Shown here: in pieces, positions 47,846-59,719 of the stretch
How positions within the stretch are numbered: position 1 is the first letter of the stretch
How the letters are laid out: every line of letters begins with the position of its first letter
From: Myxococcales bacterium
Lineage (GTDB): Bacteria > Myxococcota_A > Polyangia > Polyangiales > Polyangiaceae
Length of the DNA: 64,000 nt
Direction: 5' to 3'
NCBI GenBank assembly: GCA_016720545.1
Contig: JADKKK010000023.1
Coordinates: 1 to 64,000, forward strand
Notes under the pieces: model-generated
Seen by the model: only the letters and a program-made list of their open reading frames with translations
What the model was told of the DNA's origin: nothing
The model's database searches: none
Made by a program: the position numbers and the translations under genes

Positions 47846-47942
47846 CCGTCCCACGCCCCAAATCGCCCCCGAAAAAATCGTTCACCCCCGGCAGAAAGAC
47901 AGTTGCTCCTCAAACTCGGCAGAGTGAAGCGCGATGGAGGGG

Positions 47943-48936
47943 CTACAGGCGCACGTCGATGTAGAGGCCGCGGCGCAGCTCTTGGAGCCAGGCCTTCCGC
48001 TGGCGCTCCATCGCCTCGCTGAACGCGCGCTCGAGCATCGCGTCCTTCACCTCTTCGAACTTGGGGACGTGCGCCGCGTCGCGGACCTGCACGATGAGGA
48101 TCGCCTCGTTGCCGAAGCGGAGCGGCTCGCCGGTCTCGCCGGCGCCGAGCTTCTTCACGAGCTCCTGGAGCGGCGGGAAGAGCGCCTGCATGGGCTGGGG
48201 ACCGCGCGAGCCGCAGGTGGTCTTGGTCTGCGTGTCGTCGGAGTACTGGGCGACGAGCTTGCAGAAGTCTTCGCCCTTGCGCGCGCGCATGGCGAGGTCC
48301 TGCGCGAAGGTCTCGCGCACCTGGATGTCTTGGGCGGTGGCGCCCTGCTGGATGCGGAGCGCGAGGATGCGCGGCTCGATGACCACGTCGCCGCCGAAGT
48401 CGCGGAGCCACCGAGTGTAGGCCGCGCGGGCGTCGGTCTCGGTGACGCGCACCCGCCGCGCACGCGCAGCTGAATCGAGCTTCCCCTCGAGGGGCTGCCG
48501 GCGAATTTCGTCGCGGTAGTCTTGCTCCGACAGGCCCTGGCGCGCGGCCTCCGCGAGGAGCTTCCGGGCACCCCATGCGCTGGGAGGCGGCCACGTTCTT
48601 GATGCCCGCGTCGACCTCTTCGGCCGAGACGGAGAGCCTCGCCTTGTCGGCGGCGATCTCCTCGAGGCGATCGTCGATCATGCGGGTGAGCAGCTCGCGG
48701 ATCTTCTCCGACTCCGCGGCCGCCTGCTGCGCCGGAGAGGGCGCCTGCGCCGCGATCGCGATGAGGTGAGGGCGCGCGCGATGGCGGAGCTCCGACAGGA
48801 GGATCGGGCGCTCGCCGATGACCGCGACGACGCGCTCGACGATGGCGGCCCCGGCCGAACGCGCCTTGCTCGCGAGCACGCCGAAGGCGAGCGCGGTGGC
48901 GGCGAGCACACGGGCGATGGAGGCGAGCGGTCTCAT
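47943..48936 (-). CDS. SurA-like periplasmic peptidyl-prolyl isomerase/chaperone (one frameshift)
   Basis: Signal peptide (RPLASIARVLAATALAFGV) then the SurA_N-like helical region AIVERVVAVIGERPILLSEL and LLTRMIDDRLEEIAADKARL. An indel near 48570 leads into LLAEAARQGLSEQDYRDEIR, and the parvulin PpiC domain follows (LALRIQQGATAQDIQ, GEDFCKLVAQYSDDTQTK, LGAGETGEPLRFGNEAIL). It ends LRRGLYIDVRL at TAG 47943. It would help outer-membrane proteins fold in the periplasm. ATG 48936 begins MRPLASIARV. Confidence 0.85.
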
Positions 48937-49080
48937 GGCGGGGACAGAGGACTTAGCACGGGAGCGACGGGCTCGGCGAGCGAACGAACGCGGCGGGACT
49001 CCGAGCAACCGCACGCACAAACACGACGAGCCGCGGTCGCCAAGAGGCGCGCCGCGGCTCGCGAGGTGTCGCGCGGAATA

Positions 49081-49474
49081 CTACCGCTTCGAGTACTGGA
49101 AGCGCTTGCAGGCGCCCGGCTGACCGACTCTTGCGCTCCTTCTTGCGCGCGTCGCGCGTGAGGAAGCCGGCGCGCTTGAGCACGGTGCGCTTCTCGGGGT
49201 CGAGCAGGCAGAGCGCGCGGAGATGCCGTGCCCGGATCGCCTCGGCCTGCGCCGAGTGACCGCCGCCCTTGACGGTGGTCATGATGTCGAACTGCTCGAG
49301 GGCCTCGACGAGGCTCGAAAGCGCCTGACGGGCGATCATGCGCGAGGTCTCGCGCTCGAAGTAGCTGTCGGCGGGGCGGGCGTTCACCGAGAGCCGTCCG
49401 GTGCCGGCGGCGAGCCAGACGCGGGCGATGGCGGTGTTGCGCTTGCCCGTGGCGTAGGTGCGGTCTTGTGCCAT
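49081..49474 (-). CDS. rpsI: 30S ribosomal protein S9 (indels in sequence)
   Basis: Begins MAQDRTYATGKRNTAIARVW with the S9 signature. The conserved AIRHGISRALCLLDP appears as AIRARHLRALCLLDP because one extra G and one missing C lie about 12 bases apart. Near 49125 another indel joins ARKKERK to the expected end PGACKRFQYSKR, stop TAG 49081-49083. The gene follows rplM, the standard pair. As it is essential, the indels are errors. Confidence 0.97.
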
Positions 49475-49487
49475 GGTCGTGAGTCTC

Positions 49488-49963
49488 TCAGAGATTGACG
49501 GTGAGGGGCCTGCGGCTTCTGGGCCGCGTGCGGGTGATCCGGGGTGGCGTAGACCTTGAGCTTGCCGAACATCTCGCGGCCGAGCACGTTCTTGGGCAGC
49601 ATGCCCTTCACGGCCTTCTCGACGGGGAACTCGGGCTTGCGATCGAGGAGATCGCGATAGGCCTCGGCGCGGAAGCCGCCCGGGATGCCCGAGTGGCGAT
49701 AGTAAAACTTCTTGTCGAGCTTGTTGCCCGTGAGCTTCACCTTGCCAGCGTTCACGACGATGACGAAGTCGCCCGTGTCCTGGTGGGGTGTAGGTGGGCT
49801 TGTGCTTGCCGCGGAGGACACGCGCCACCTCGCTCGCGAGGCGCCCGAGGGGCTTGTCGGTCGCGTCGACGACGAACCAGGCGCGGGACGCGGCCGCCTG
49901 CTCCTTGCTTGCCGAGTAGGTGCGTCCTGCGAGCTTCTTGGGGGCCGCTTCGGGGGTAGACAT
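49488..49963 (-). CDS. rplM: 50S ribosomal protein L13 (indels in sequence)
   Basis: The N-terminus MSTPEAAPKKLAGRTYSASK carries an extension before the usual WFVVDATDKPLGRLASEVAR core. The frame shifts near 49790 into TGDFVIVVNAGKVKLTGNKL and continues YYRHSGIPGGFRAEAYRDLL, MLPKNVLGREMFGKLKVYA. Near 49510 a further indel in the CCCC run gives the terminal PLTVNL and TGA 49488-49490. Located 13 bases upstream of rpsI. ATG 49963. Confidence 0.97.
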
Positions 49964-50139
49964 GATGCAGAGGGTCCTTTGCGGGTCGACAGCCGCCGGT
50001 TTCCCAGCGGGGCGGAACCTATATGCGGCGGGCGGGTCGCTGTCAAGCGGCCGCGAATGGAAAGTTTGGGTGGTGGCTCCCGGCCCGTTCCTTGCCACAC
50101 GAATGGTTCGCACGTAAACCTTTCGGCCGAGGTGCCGGA

Positions 50140-51353
50140 ATGATTTCGTTCTCCCCCACTGAAGACGAGACCCACATGATGCGCTCTGTGGCGGAGCTCG
50201 CGACCGCCACGCTGCGCCCGCGGATCCGCGCCCACGAGGTGGCCCGCGAGCTGTCGGCCGAGACGCGCCGCGCCGCGTTCGACCTCGGGCTCGGGCTGCT
50301 CACCGTGCCCGAGTCGGCGGGCGGCCTGGCCTCGGCCTCCGCACCGCGGTGCTGCTCGAGGAGGAGATCGCCGCCGGCGACGCGGGGGCGGCGTTCGCGC
50401 TCGCGGGCCCGGGCGCGCTCGCGACCTGCATCGCCGAGCTCGCCTCCCCTTCCCAGCGCGACACCCTGCTCGCCCCGTTCGTCGCCGAGGGCGGGCACGA
50501 GCGCTTCGGCGCCGTGGCGTTCGGCGAGGCGCGCGCGCTGGCCGACCGCCCCGGTCTCGCCACCACGGCGACGCCCACGTCGGCCGGATACCTGCTGAGC
50601 GGCGCGAAGAGCTACGTTCGAAACGCCGATCGCGCGGAGGTGTTCGTGGTGTTCGCCCAGGTCGACGAGGCCGCCGGCTGGGACGGACTCGGCGCCTTCA
50701 TCGTGCGGCGCGACCAAGATGGCCTGTCCCTCGGGCCGCGAGAGACCACCCTCGGGCTCGACGCGATGTCGGTGGGCTCGGTCGTGCTCGATTGCGTGGC
50801 GGTGGCCGAGGAGGCGCGCCTCACCGGCGGCGAGTCGTTCTCCGCGTCCCTGCTGCGCTTCTTGGCGAAGGAGGCGCTCCTCGTGGCGGCGCGGGCCGTG
50901 GGCCTCTCCCGCGAGGCGCTCGGCGTCACGCGCGACTACGTCGACACGAGGCACGCGTTCGGGAAGCCGATTGGCCATTTCCAGGCCGTCGCGTTCACCG
51001 TGGCCGACCGCGCGATGGACGTCGAGTCGGCGCGCGCGCTCGTGCACCGCGCGGCCGCGGCGTGGGACACGGGGCTTCCGGAGCGCGAGTGCCTCCTCCG
51101 CACCGGGTACGCCGTGTCGTTCGCGCTCGAGGCCGTCATGCGCGCGGGCGACTCGGCGGTGCAGCTCCACGGCGGCGCGGGCTTCATGCGTGACTACCCC
51201 GTCGAGAAGCTCATGCGCGACGCGAAGCAGCTTCAGCTCTGCGTGCTCACCTCCTCGCAGGCCGACCAGCTCGCGTGCGCCTCGGAGCTGGGCATTCCGC
51301 CCTCCCTCGGGCTCGTGCTCCCCACGGCCGAGAGCCAGTCCACGCTCATTTAG
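50140..51353 (+). CDS. acyl-CoA dehydrogenase (one frameshift)
   Basis: Flavoprotein of acyl-CoA oxidation. The N-terminal helical domain MISFSPTEDETHMMRSVAEL is in one frame to about 50335 and continues as LLEEEIAAGDAGAAFALAGP. The beta-domain has GYLLSGAKSYVRNADRAEVF. The C-terminal helices carry TRHAFGKPIGHFQAVAFTVA, AVQLHGGAGFMRDYPVEKLM and MRDAKQLQL, typical of the family. Although the usual catalytic Glu position cannot be fixed, the protein looks intact. About 404 residues. It precedes a second acyl-CoA dehydrogenase and a YcaQ-like gene on the same strand. Confidence 0.85.
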
Positions 51354-51459
51354 GCTGATCTAGGCTCATCTCGTTTGCGAATGGGCCGGCCGGCGCCTTG
51401 GGCGCCCGCCGCTCGCGACGCTCCACGAACGAATCACGCGACTGAAAGTCAGGACACCG

Positions 51460-52670
51460 ATGGCCCTCGAGGTCTCTCTCACTCCCAAGCAGCAGGCGCT
51501 CCGCGAGAACCTCCGCGGGCTCGCGAAGCACGTCATCCGCCCCCAGAGCCTCTCGTGGGACCGCGGGCACGGCATCCCCGAGCAGTTCCTGCGCACCATG
51601 GCGACGCTCAACACGAGCCTCACCGCCAGCGCGAAGCGCGAAGAGGGCCCGAGGGAGAGCTCTGGCAACTTCGGGATGAAGAACCTCGACACGCTGCTCG
51701 TCACCGAGGAGCTCGCGTGGGGCGACGCCGCGCTCCCGCTCTGCATGCCGGGGCCGGGGCTCGGCGGGCCGCCGGTGCGCGGCAGCGGGACCGAGGAGCA
51801 GAAGAAGCGCTTCTTCGGCATCTTCAAGGACATGTCGGGGCCGCTCGAAGTGGGGCGCGTACGCCCTCACCGGAGCCCGGCGCCGGGAGCGACGTGGCGG
51901 GCATCCGCACGAGCTGCCGCAAGGACGGCCGCGGCTGGGTGCTCAACGGGCGCAAGTGCTACATCACGAACGGCGCGCGGGCGTCGTGGAACGTGGTGTT
52001 CGCGACGGTGGATCCGGCCGCGGGGCGCGCGGGGCACAGGGCGTTCGTCGTCGAGAAGGGGACGCCCGGGTTCTCGGTCGGCCAGATCGAGGACAAGATG
52101 GGGCTCCGCGCGAGCGAGACCGCCGAGCTCGTGTTCGAGGACTGCCGTGTCCCCGAGGAGGCCTCCTCGGCGGGGAGGCCAGCTACGCCTCGAAGGAGGG
52201 CTTCATGACCGCCATGAAGACCTTCGACAACACGCGCCCCATCGTCGCCGCGATGGCGCTAGGGATCGGGCGCGCGGCCTTCGAGTACGCGCGCGGCTTC
52301 GTGCAAGAGCACTACGCCCTCGCCCGCCCCATGCCGCGCTATTCGGCTATCGCGGAGCGCCTCGCGCAGGTGGGCCGCGATCTCGACGCCGCGCGCCTCG
52401 TGACCTGGCGGGCCGGTGGCTCGCCGACCAAGGCATCGCCAACGCGAAAGGAGGCGAGCATGGCGAAGGCCCTCGGCGGGGCAGGCCGCGATCCGCGCGT
52501 GCTTCGAGGCCATCGAGATCTGCGGCACCGAGGGCTCGATCCAGGGCGAGCACCAGCTGCTCGAGAAGTGGTTCCGCGACATCAAGGTCTACGACATCTT
52601 CGAGGGCACGGGGCAGATCCAGCGCGTCGTGATCTCGAAGCGAATGCTCCCGAACTTGAAGTCGTTTTAG
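51460..52670 (+). CDS. acyl-CoA dehydrogenase (multiple frameshifts)
   Basis: Begins MALEVSLTPKQQALRENLRG. After breaks near 51850, 52165, 52420, 52440 and 52490 the family core can be followed: EPGAGSDVAGIRTSC, GWVLNGRKCYITNGARASWN, FSVGQIEDKMGLRASETAEL, then FDNTRPIVAAMALGIGRAAF and the C-terminal end ICGTEGSIQGEHQLLEKWF, RDIKVYDIFEGTGQIQRVV with FEGTGQIQR, the acyl-CoA dehydrogenase signature. Reassembled length about 400 residues. It is probably intact in the cell. Expression with the preceding dehydrogenase suggests a lipid or amino-acid degradation step. Confidence 0.83.
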
Positions 52671-52679
52671 CGGCCCCGC

Positions 52680-53769
52680 GTGCCCGCGCCGACGCTGGAC
52701 GAGGCTCCGCCGCTACGCCGTCGCGCGGGCCTCTTCGCTCCTACGACGCTCACGCGCCGTCGCGCGCCTCGGCTTCGTGCAGGCCGATCCGCTCCGCGCC
52801 CCGGCCCGCGCCCAAGACCTGATCCTCCGCCCGCGCGTGGAGGGCTACCGCGCGGAGGGGACCTCGACCGGCGCTCCACCAGGTCGCCTATCGAGGAGGA
52901 TTTCCTCATCAACTACGGCTACTTGCACCGCAAGACCCAGGCGCTCATGCACCCGCGCGAGCCGAGGCGACCGTGGGACGAGGCGCGCCAAGAGCGCGCG
53001 CGGGAGGTGCTCGCGTTCGTCCGTGACCGCGGCGTCGTCCACCCCCGTGAGGTGGACGCGCGCTTCGCCCATGGCAAGATCAAGAGCTGGTTCGGCGGGA
53101 CCTCCAACGCGAGCACGGAGCTCCTGGACGGCATGCACTACGTGGGGCTCCTGCGCGTGGCCCGGCGCGAGGGGACGACGCGGCTCTACGCGGCGCGCGA
53201 GCGCGCGCACGCGCCCGCGCGCGACGGCGGCGCCACGTTCGACGCTCTGCTCGACCTGGTCGTGCGCACCTACGCGCCGCTGCCGGCCTCCACATTGATG
53301 CAGCTTGCACGCTTCTTGTGCGGAGGGGTGCCGCAGTGGCGGGCCCACCGGGCCGCGGCGGTGCAGCGCGCCCGGGCTCGCCTCGCCTCCGCCGAGGTCG
53401 AGGGCGCGATCTGGTACTGGCCCGCGGACGAGCGCGTGAAGGCGTCCGAGCGTGACGACGTCGAGGAGCGCGTGTGGCTCCTCGCGCCCTTCGATCCCGT
53501 CGTGTGGGACCGCGCGCGCTTCGAGCGCTTCTGGGGCTGGTCCTACCGCTTCGAGGCCTACACCCCCGCGAAGGACCGCCTGCGAGGTCACTACGCGCTC
53601 CCGCTCCTGTGGCGAGACCGCGTGATCGGCTGGGCCAACCTGGCGGTCACCGGAGGGCGTCTCGTCCCCGACGTCGGCTTCGTGGGCGCACGCCCCCTCG
53701 AGCGCGGCGTTTCGCGCCGCTCTGGATGACGAGCTCCATCGCATGCGCGCCTTCCTCGGCCTCGGGTGA
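52680..53769 (+). CDS. YcaQ/AlkX-type winged-helix DNA glycosylase (frameshifted)
   Basis: HTH_42 family. With indels near 52715-52740 and 52860 corrected, the start is a GTG at 52680 nine bases after the dehydrogenase stop. The text LFAPTTLTR leads to GFVQADPLRAPARAQDLIL: the QxD catalytic motif of YcaQ-type glycosylases is QAD. The frame continues LPIEEDFLINYGYLHRKTQA, SWFGGTSNASTELLDGMHYV, WLLAPFDPVVWDRARFERFW, WSYRFEAYTPAKDRLRGHYA. Another indel near 53705 joins FRAALDDELHRMRAFLGLG at TGA 53769. Such enzymes unhook interstrand crosslinks and remove alkylated bases. Confidence 0.8.
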
Positions 53770-53777
53770 CGGGGCTG

Positions 53778-53950
53778 ACGCGCGCGAACGGGGGATCGTC
53801 GAGGAGTCAGAGCTCCGTGCGGATCTTGCGACCTGGCTTCGCGCTGGCCGACGGAGCCGCTGGAAGCGGAGTGACCGCGACCAGCGTGGCCGCGGCGGGG
53901 CCCGCTTGGTCGCCGCCGCGTGCGCAGCGGCCGGGGGCTTCGGGGTGGCC
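53778..53950. repeat. partial duplicate of the 3' end of the Ser/Thr kinase gene
   Basis: About 170 bases are nearly identical to 57989-58157, covering the end of the kinase gene (minus-strand end PSASAKPGRKIRTEL) and about 25 bases downstream. The two copies differ by a few substitutions and one-base indels. The kinase at 58013-59640 holds the functional copy. Confidence 0.85.
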
Positions 53951-54040
53951 GTGCAGCGACCGTGAGAGCCAGCGCACCAACGCGAAGAGCCCGAAGACAC
54001 CAGCGACGAGCAGCACGACGACGACCAACACAGTTCCCAT
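53807..54040 (-). CDS. small single-pass membrane protein fused to the duplicated kinase tail
   Basis: ATG 54040 begins MGTVLVVVVLLVAGVFGLFA, a membrane helix, then LVRWLSRSLHGHPEAP. The frame then runs through the duplicated kinase tail and ends PSASAKPGRKIRTEL (stop at 53807). A C deletion in a CCGGGCCCC run relative to the kinase copy decides which frame closes the gene, so the true end is uncertain. It may be a new gene made by attaching a duplicated tail to a membrane anchor, or just a chance open frame. Confidence 0.35.
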   Translation of the reverse strand: MGTVLVVVVLLVAGVFGLFALVRWLSRSLHGHPEAPGRCARGGDQAGPAAATLVAVTPLPAAPSASAKPGRKIRTEL

Positions 54041-54134
54041 GGGGCGGCGAGTGTAGGTCCTTCCCCCGTGAGGGGCTCGTCCGCGAGCAGGATGTCTGGT
54101 GATGCCTGGTATCAGCGCTCGCCGTGTGGAGGAG

Positions 54135-54581
54135 TCACCGGCGCCTGGGCGTTCGCGCGCCGACGATGCCGATGCCGATGCCTCCGGCCAGGACGAGAGC
54201 CACCGAAGCGCACGCCATCGCTGCACCTGGAAGCGGCATCTGCCCCTTCCGCCAGTCGAAGATGGGAAAATCCCACAAGAGAGGTGGAAGCACCGCTTCG
54301 ATGGCCCCGACGGCACCGACGCACGCGCCGAGAGCGCAGCTCACGCGCGACCCGTTCCGCAGTCCCTTCCTGAGCAACTTCACGCTCGCGAAAGTCAGGG
54401 CGAGCCAGACGAGCCCGTACGCCGCGTGGAGAAGAGCGAGGATGACCAGGATTGCCCAGGCGGCTCTCTTCAAGCCTTCCTGGTCGACCACGCCCTCACA
54501 GGCAGAGAGGACGCCCACACACGCGAGCACGACACCCGCGCGAAGCAGCCCCCCGGGGTGGACATCCATGTCGTCGCCCAC
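54135..54581 (-). CDS. hypothetical four-helix membrane protein
   Basis: 149 residues. Four hydrophobic segments: LLRAGVVLACVGVLSAC, AAWAILVILALLHAAYGLVW, VSCALGACVGAVGAIEAVLP and MACASVALVLAGGIGIGIVG. It ends with RTPRRR. I recognise no family. The start is ATG 54581 or 54569 (MDVHPGG). Confidence 0.6.
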   Translation of the reverse strand: MGDDMDVHPGGLLRAGVVLACVGVLSACEGVVDQEGLKRAAWAILVILALLHAAYGLVWLALTFASVKLLRKGLRNGSRVSCALGACVGAVGAIEAVLPPLLWDFPIFDWRKGQMPLPGAAMACASVALVLAGGIGIGIVGARTPRRR

Positions 54582-54770
54582 CCTAGCACACCGCTGGGTG
54601 GCCGCTGCGCGCCGAGGAGGCTTTCGAGCCGCACCCAGGTGCGGCTGCGCGTCCTGGTGCAGGGCGTCAGCGCCGACCTCACGCTGCGCAAGGGCACCGC
54701 CCGAAATGCGACGCGCGGGCAGGGGCTGGTAGCCTCCCGGCTCGGCGCCGAGCTCCGCCGCCGTCTTGAC

Positions 54771-57041
54771 TCACATCCCCGTGCCGAGGAAGACGCGGAC
54801 GGTCGTGCCGTTCTTCATGTGCACGTCGAGGTTCGACTGGCCGAGCAGGGTGCCAGTTCCGCTGGCCTGGTAGGCGTGGGCCAGCTTGGCCGGGTCGAGG
54901 CCGGTCATGTTGATGGTCGCCCCCGACAGGCCCGCCGCGAGCTGCGGGTCGACGAAGCGCTTGTACTCTGCACCTGCCCAGTTCAGCACCACCGACTCGA
55001 CGCTCGCGATGTCACCCAGGTCCCGGATCTCGATGCGGTCGCTCGCCTGCACGTAGATGACCGGAGTGCCGTCTTGGGTCTTGGTCTGGGTCGCGGCTTC
55101 TTTGGTGAAGAGCTTCTGGCCCTTGGGAGTGGAGCGCTCGTCGTAGAAGGAGATGTCGCCCAGGTCGACCGTGAAGAGGTTGAAGGACTTGTGGAAGAAC
55201 GAGGTGTCGACGTGCAGCGTGGGCGCGAGGTGCGGGAAGAGGCCGAGCTCGAAGGCGTTCGAGGCGTCGTAGGTCAGGCTCGCGGGGTACACGGTGAGGT
55301 CGGCCTCGTCTTTCACTCCGAACACCACGTCGCCCAGGTCCGCGCGCACGCTCGCCTTGAAGATCCAGGCCTTCACCTGCGCCTCGAGCCCGAGGGCGGC
55401 GGCGATGCCCGCTTCCACCTCGACGTGCGCGTTGCCCTGCGCCGAGCCCTCGACCGCGCCGAGCGAGGTGTAGGCGGTGGTCATGGCGAGGTCGCGGTCC
55501 ACCGTGAACTTGCCGCCCACCGCGTAGGAGAAGCCGATTTTGCCGGGCTTGGTGGTGTCTTTGGCGCTGCCGAGCTCGACGCGTGGGGTCATCACCGTGA
55601 CCGAGCCGTTGGCCTTCACCGAGAATTCGACCTTCACCGGCGCGTTCACCGCCACGTTGCCGAAGAGCGGGATGCCCCACTCGGCGACCGGCACCTCGAA
55701 CATGGTCTTCTCGCACGTGCCCTCGAAGCTGCCGGCGAAACCGATTTGGCCGCCCACGCGCACGTGGGGGGTGAGGTCGAGGGCGATGCTCGGCTTGCCG
55801 CCGTTCCACTTCGCGTCGGCGACGAGCTTGGTCTCGGCGGTCGAGTAGAGCGCGCTCCAGTCGATCTTGCCCGCCGACTTCGAGGTCTCGCAGGTGAGCG
55901 CCTCGCCGAGCGGCTCGCCGGGCTGCGGGTAGGCCACCAGGTGCCGCACCGCCTGCTTCTCGGCCTCGGCGAACGTCGCGTCCGAAGCCATCACCTTGCG
56001 GCCATCGGCGAGCACCACGCCCACGGTGACCGGGGCGGTCGCGCTCAGGCTCGCGCCCGCCTTGGTGAAGGAGAGCGCGCCGCTCTCGACCGCGCTCGCG
56101 TCGTGCAGCGGGCTCGAGGTGAGCACGCCGCCGAAGTCGACGTAGCTCGCGAAGTCGGCCTGCGAGACCGCCGCGCCAATCGAGACCTCGTACGCGCCGC
56201 CCGGGGTGCCGCTGCCGGTCATGTCGCCGCGCACCGTGGTGACGAGCAGGTCTTTCTTGGGGAAGTAGATGGCGCGGACGCCGCTCGGGCCCGTGCCGAC
56301 CGCGTCGATCGCGGCCTGGGCAAAGCGGCGGTAGGTGTCCTGGCTCGCGAAGGTCATCGCGCCGACGCGGTCGGTGGAGCCCGGGGTCGCCGCGTAGAGC
56401 GCCGCGAGGGCGGCGTCGTTCGTGCCGTTGGCGAAGTCGGTCGCGAGCTGCTCGGGCACGCCGTAGGTGCCAAGCTGGAGGGCCGAGGGCTCGAGCGCCT
56501 CGTCGTCGATGATGGCCGTGCCGGGCATCGGGAGGGCCGAGAGCACCATCACCTTCGCGGTGGCGTTGCCCGCGGCGTCGAAGGTGGTGAGGAAGGTGTT
56601 GCCGAGCTTGCCCGTGAGCGTCACCGCGAGCTCGGCGCCCGCCACCGTCGCTGTCGCGACGCTCGGATCGGACGAGACCACACCGCCCGCCGCCACCGCC
56701 GCCGGAGCCCCCGAGACGTTGCGGGCGAGGGCGATGGTGAGCGCCGCGTCGGTGCGCGGGTTGGCGACCACCGTGCCGCTCGAGCGGACGAAGACGGAGG
56801 GCCCGGCGGGCGCCTGGGACGCGAGCGCCTTCACGCCGAAGGACCGCTTGGGGCGGAGCGCGTCGCGGCGGGCGACGATCTCGTGGTCCTCGCCGACAAC
56901 GACGCTGTGGCGCTTCGCCACGCGGGGGGTCTCGGCGGCCGAGGGCACCTCCGAGGCGTCGCCGGTCGGGGCGGAGCAGCCGATGACGCTGGAGAGGGCG
57001 GTGAAGGAGAGGGCGAGGAGGGCGGCGTTGAGCTTGTTCAT
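54771..57041 (-). CDS. large surface lipoprotein of unknown function
   Basis: 756 residues. The signal and lipobox end ALSSVIGCSAP. The mature part has no recognisable domain; it is rich in beta-type sequence, with a large central portion (WSALYSTAETKLVADAKWNG and PHVRVGGQIGFAGSFEG) and a repetitive acidic/aliphatic end (GATINMTGLDPAKLAHAYQA). The conspicuous TKAGASLSATAPVTVGVVLA segments suggest immunoglobulin-like or porin-like repeats. Start at ATG 57041. No clear neighbour link. Confidence 0.7.
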   Translation of the reverse strand: MNKLNAALLALSFTALSSVIGCSAPTGDASEVPSAAETPRVAKRHSVVVGEDHEIVARRDALRPKRSFGVKALASQAPAGPSVFVRSSGTVVANPRTDAALTIALARNVSGAPAAVAAGGVVSSDPSVATATVAGAELAVTLTGKLGNTFLTTFDAAGNATAKVMVLSALPMPGTAIIDDEALEPSALQLGTYGVPEQLATDFANGTNDAALAALYAATPGSTDRVGAMTFASQDTYRRFAQAAIDAVGTGPSGVRAIYFPKKDLLVTTVRGDMTGSGTPGGAYEVSIGAAVSQADFASYVDFGGVLTSSPLHDASAVESGALSFTKAGASLSATAPVTVGVVLADGRKVMASDATFAEAEKQAVRHLVAYPQPGEPLGEALTCETSKSAGKIDWSALYSTAETKLVADAKWNGGKPSIALDLTPHVRVGGQIGFAGSFEGTCEKTMFEVPVAEWGIPLFGNVAVNAPVKVEFSVKANGSVTVMTPRVELGSAKDTTKPGKIGFSYAVGGKFTVDRDLAMTTAYTSLGAVEGSAQGNAHVEVEAGIAAALGLEAQVKAWIFKASVRADLGDVVFGVKDEADLTVYPASLTYDASNAFELGLFPHLAPTLHVDTSFFHKSFNLFTVDLGDISFYDERSTPKGQKLFTKEAATQTKTQDGTPVIYVQASDRIEIRDLGDIASVESVVLNWAGAEYKRFVDPQLAAGLSGATINMTGLDPAKLAHAYQASGTGTLLGQSNLDVHMKNGTTVRVFLGTGM

Positions 57042-57253
57042 GCTGCCCCCTATTGCGCGCGCCGTGCCAAGCACTTATCCCACGTAACCATTGAGAAAAC
57101 CGACATCGGAGGCGCCGAAAATCGTACCGGTACAGGTGCTCCGGTACGGGCGCGTGTTCGCCGTGCCTGCGTCGTGGTCGCCGCGCCGCGCCGACGCGCG
57201 CGGGCGTGGTGGCGGCCCTGGCTCACGCGTCGAACCTGGTGCACTCTGGCGCC

Positions 57254-57856
57254 GTGCAACGAACCTCCTGGCTGGCGCCGAGTCTCTCGCTCGTCTTGCT
57301 GAGCGCGTGCAGCTCTGAATCCCCGAGCTCGGTGCCTGACGCGGGGCCGGCGGCGATCGCGCGGGTGATCGTCAGCTCGGAGATTCGCCCCGGTTCGAAC
57401 GCGCAGGCCGCCTGCCAGATTTCGCCCCGCGAGTGGCTCACGATTGGCAACTTCGGCGGCCCGGGCACCGGGCCTCGTCCGGTCGACCACGGCTCCGCCG
57501 AGGGCGGGGGCGCGGTGTCGGTGGCGTGCAGCGTGGTGGCCGAGGGGAGCGACTTCCGCGTGAGCGGCTCGGCTGCGCTCACTGGCCCGCGCGGCGGCAC
57601 GGTGACCGTGAGCGGACGCTTCACCGCCACGCCGGTCCCGCAGCCCAACGTGGCGATGACCTTCGTCAACGCCGACTTGGGTCGGTTCGAACAGCGGGAC
57701 TGCGAGGCCACCTACGACGTGGCCCCGAAGGCCGGCGTGGCCCCCGGGCGCATCTGGATGGGCGTGCGCTGCCCGAGGGCCGTCAGCACGGACAACGGCG
57801 TGAAGACTTGCGAGACCGAGGCCCAGATCCGATTCGAGAACTGCGCCCAGCAGTAG
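57254..57856 (+). CDS. hypothetical lipoprotein
   Basis: A signal and lipobox end SLVLLSACSSES. The 180-residue mature part has cysteines at intervals (AACQISPREWLTIG, VSVACSVVAEG, DCEATYDVAP, GVRCPRAV, KTCETEAQIRFENC) and two beta-rich halves. I recognise no family. The start is either GTG 57254 or ATG 57206; the former begins VQRTSWLAPSLSL and gives a better signal. The end converges with the kinase gene (158 bases). Confidence 0.65.
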   Translation: MQRTSWLAPSLSLVLLSACSSESPSSVPDAGPAAIARVIVSSEIRPGSNAQAACQISPREWLTIGNFGGPGTGPRPVDHGSAEGGGAVSVACSVVAEGSDFRVSGSAALTGPRGGTVTVSGRFTATPVPQPNVAMTFVNADLGRFEQRDCEATYDVAPKAGVAPGRIWMGVRCPRAVSTDNGVKTCETEAQIRFENCAQQ

Positions 57857-58012
57857 CCGCGATGCGCGCGCGAGCACGCGACGTCGGATCCACGGCCACC
57901 GTTCGGTCGGAGGCAATCCAAGGATCCGCGGATAGAGCCGTAGCTGCGTGCCAGCTCACGGAACGAACGAGAAGTCTCCCTCGAGGCGCGCGAACGGGGA
58001 TCGTCGAGGGAG

Positions 58013-59640
<1,628 letters not shown>

Positions 59641-59719
59641 GTTTCCCTCGCGGGAGCGAGTGTACACCAACGCGACGCGTCGCGCCCGCTCGGCGGCAGC
59701 CGACGCCGCGCCGCAACGC

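Noticed and set aside
57712..58012. Extension of the kinase coding frame past 58013
   Set aside because: After correcting the indel near 58230 the kinase ends at TGA 58013; the longer open frame is an artefact of that break.
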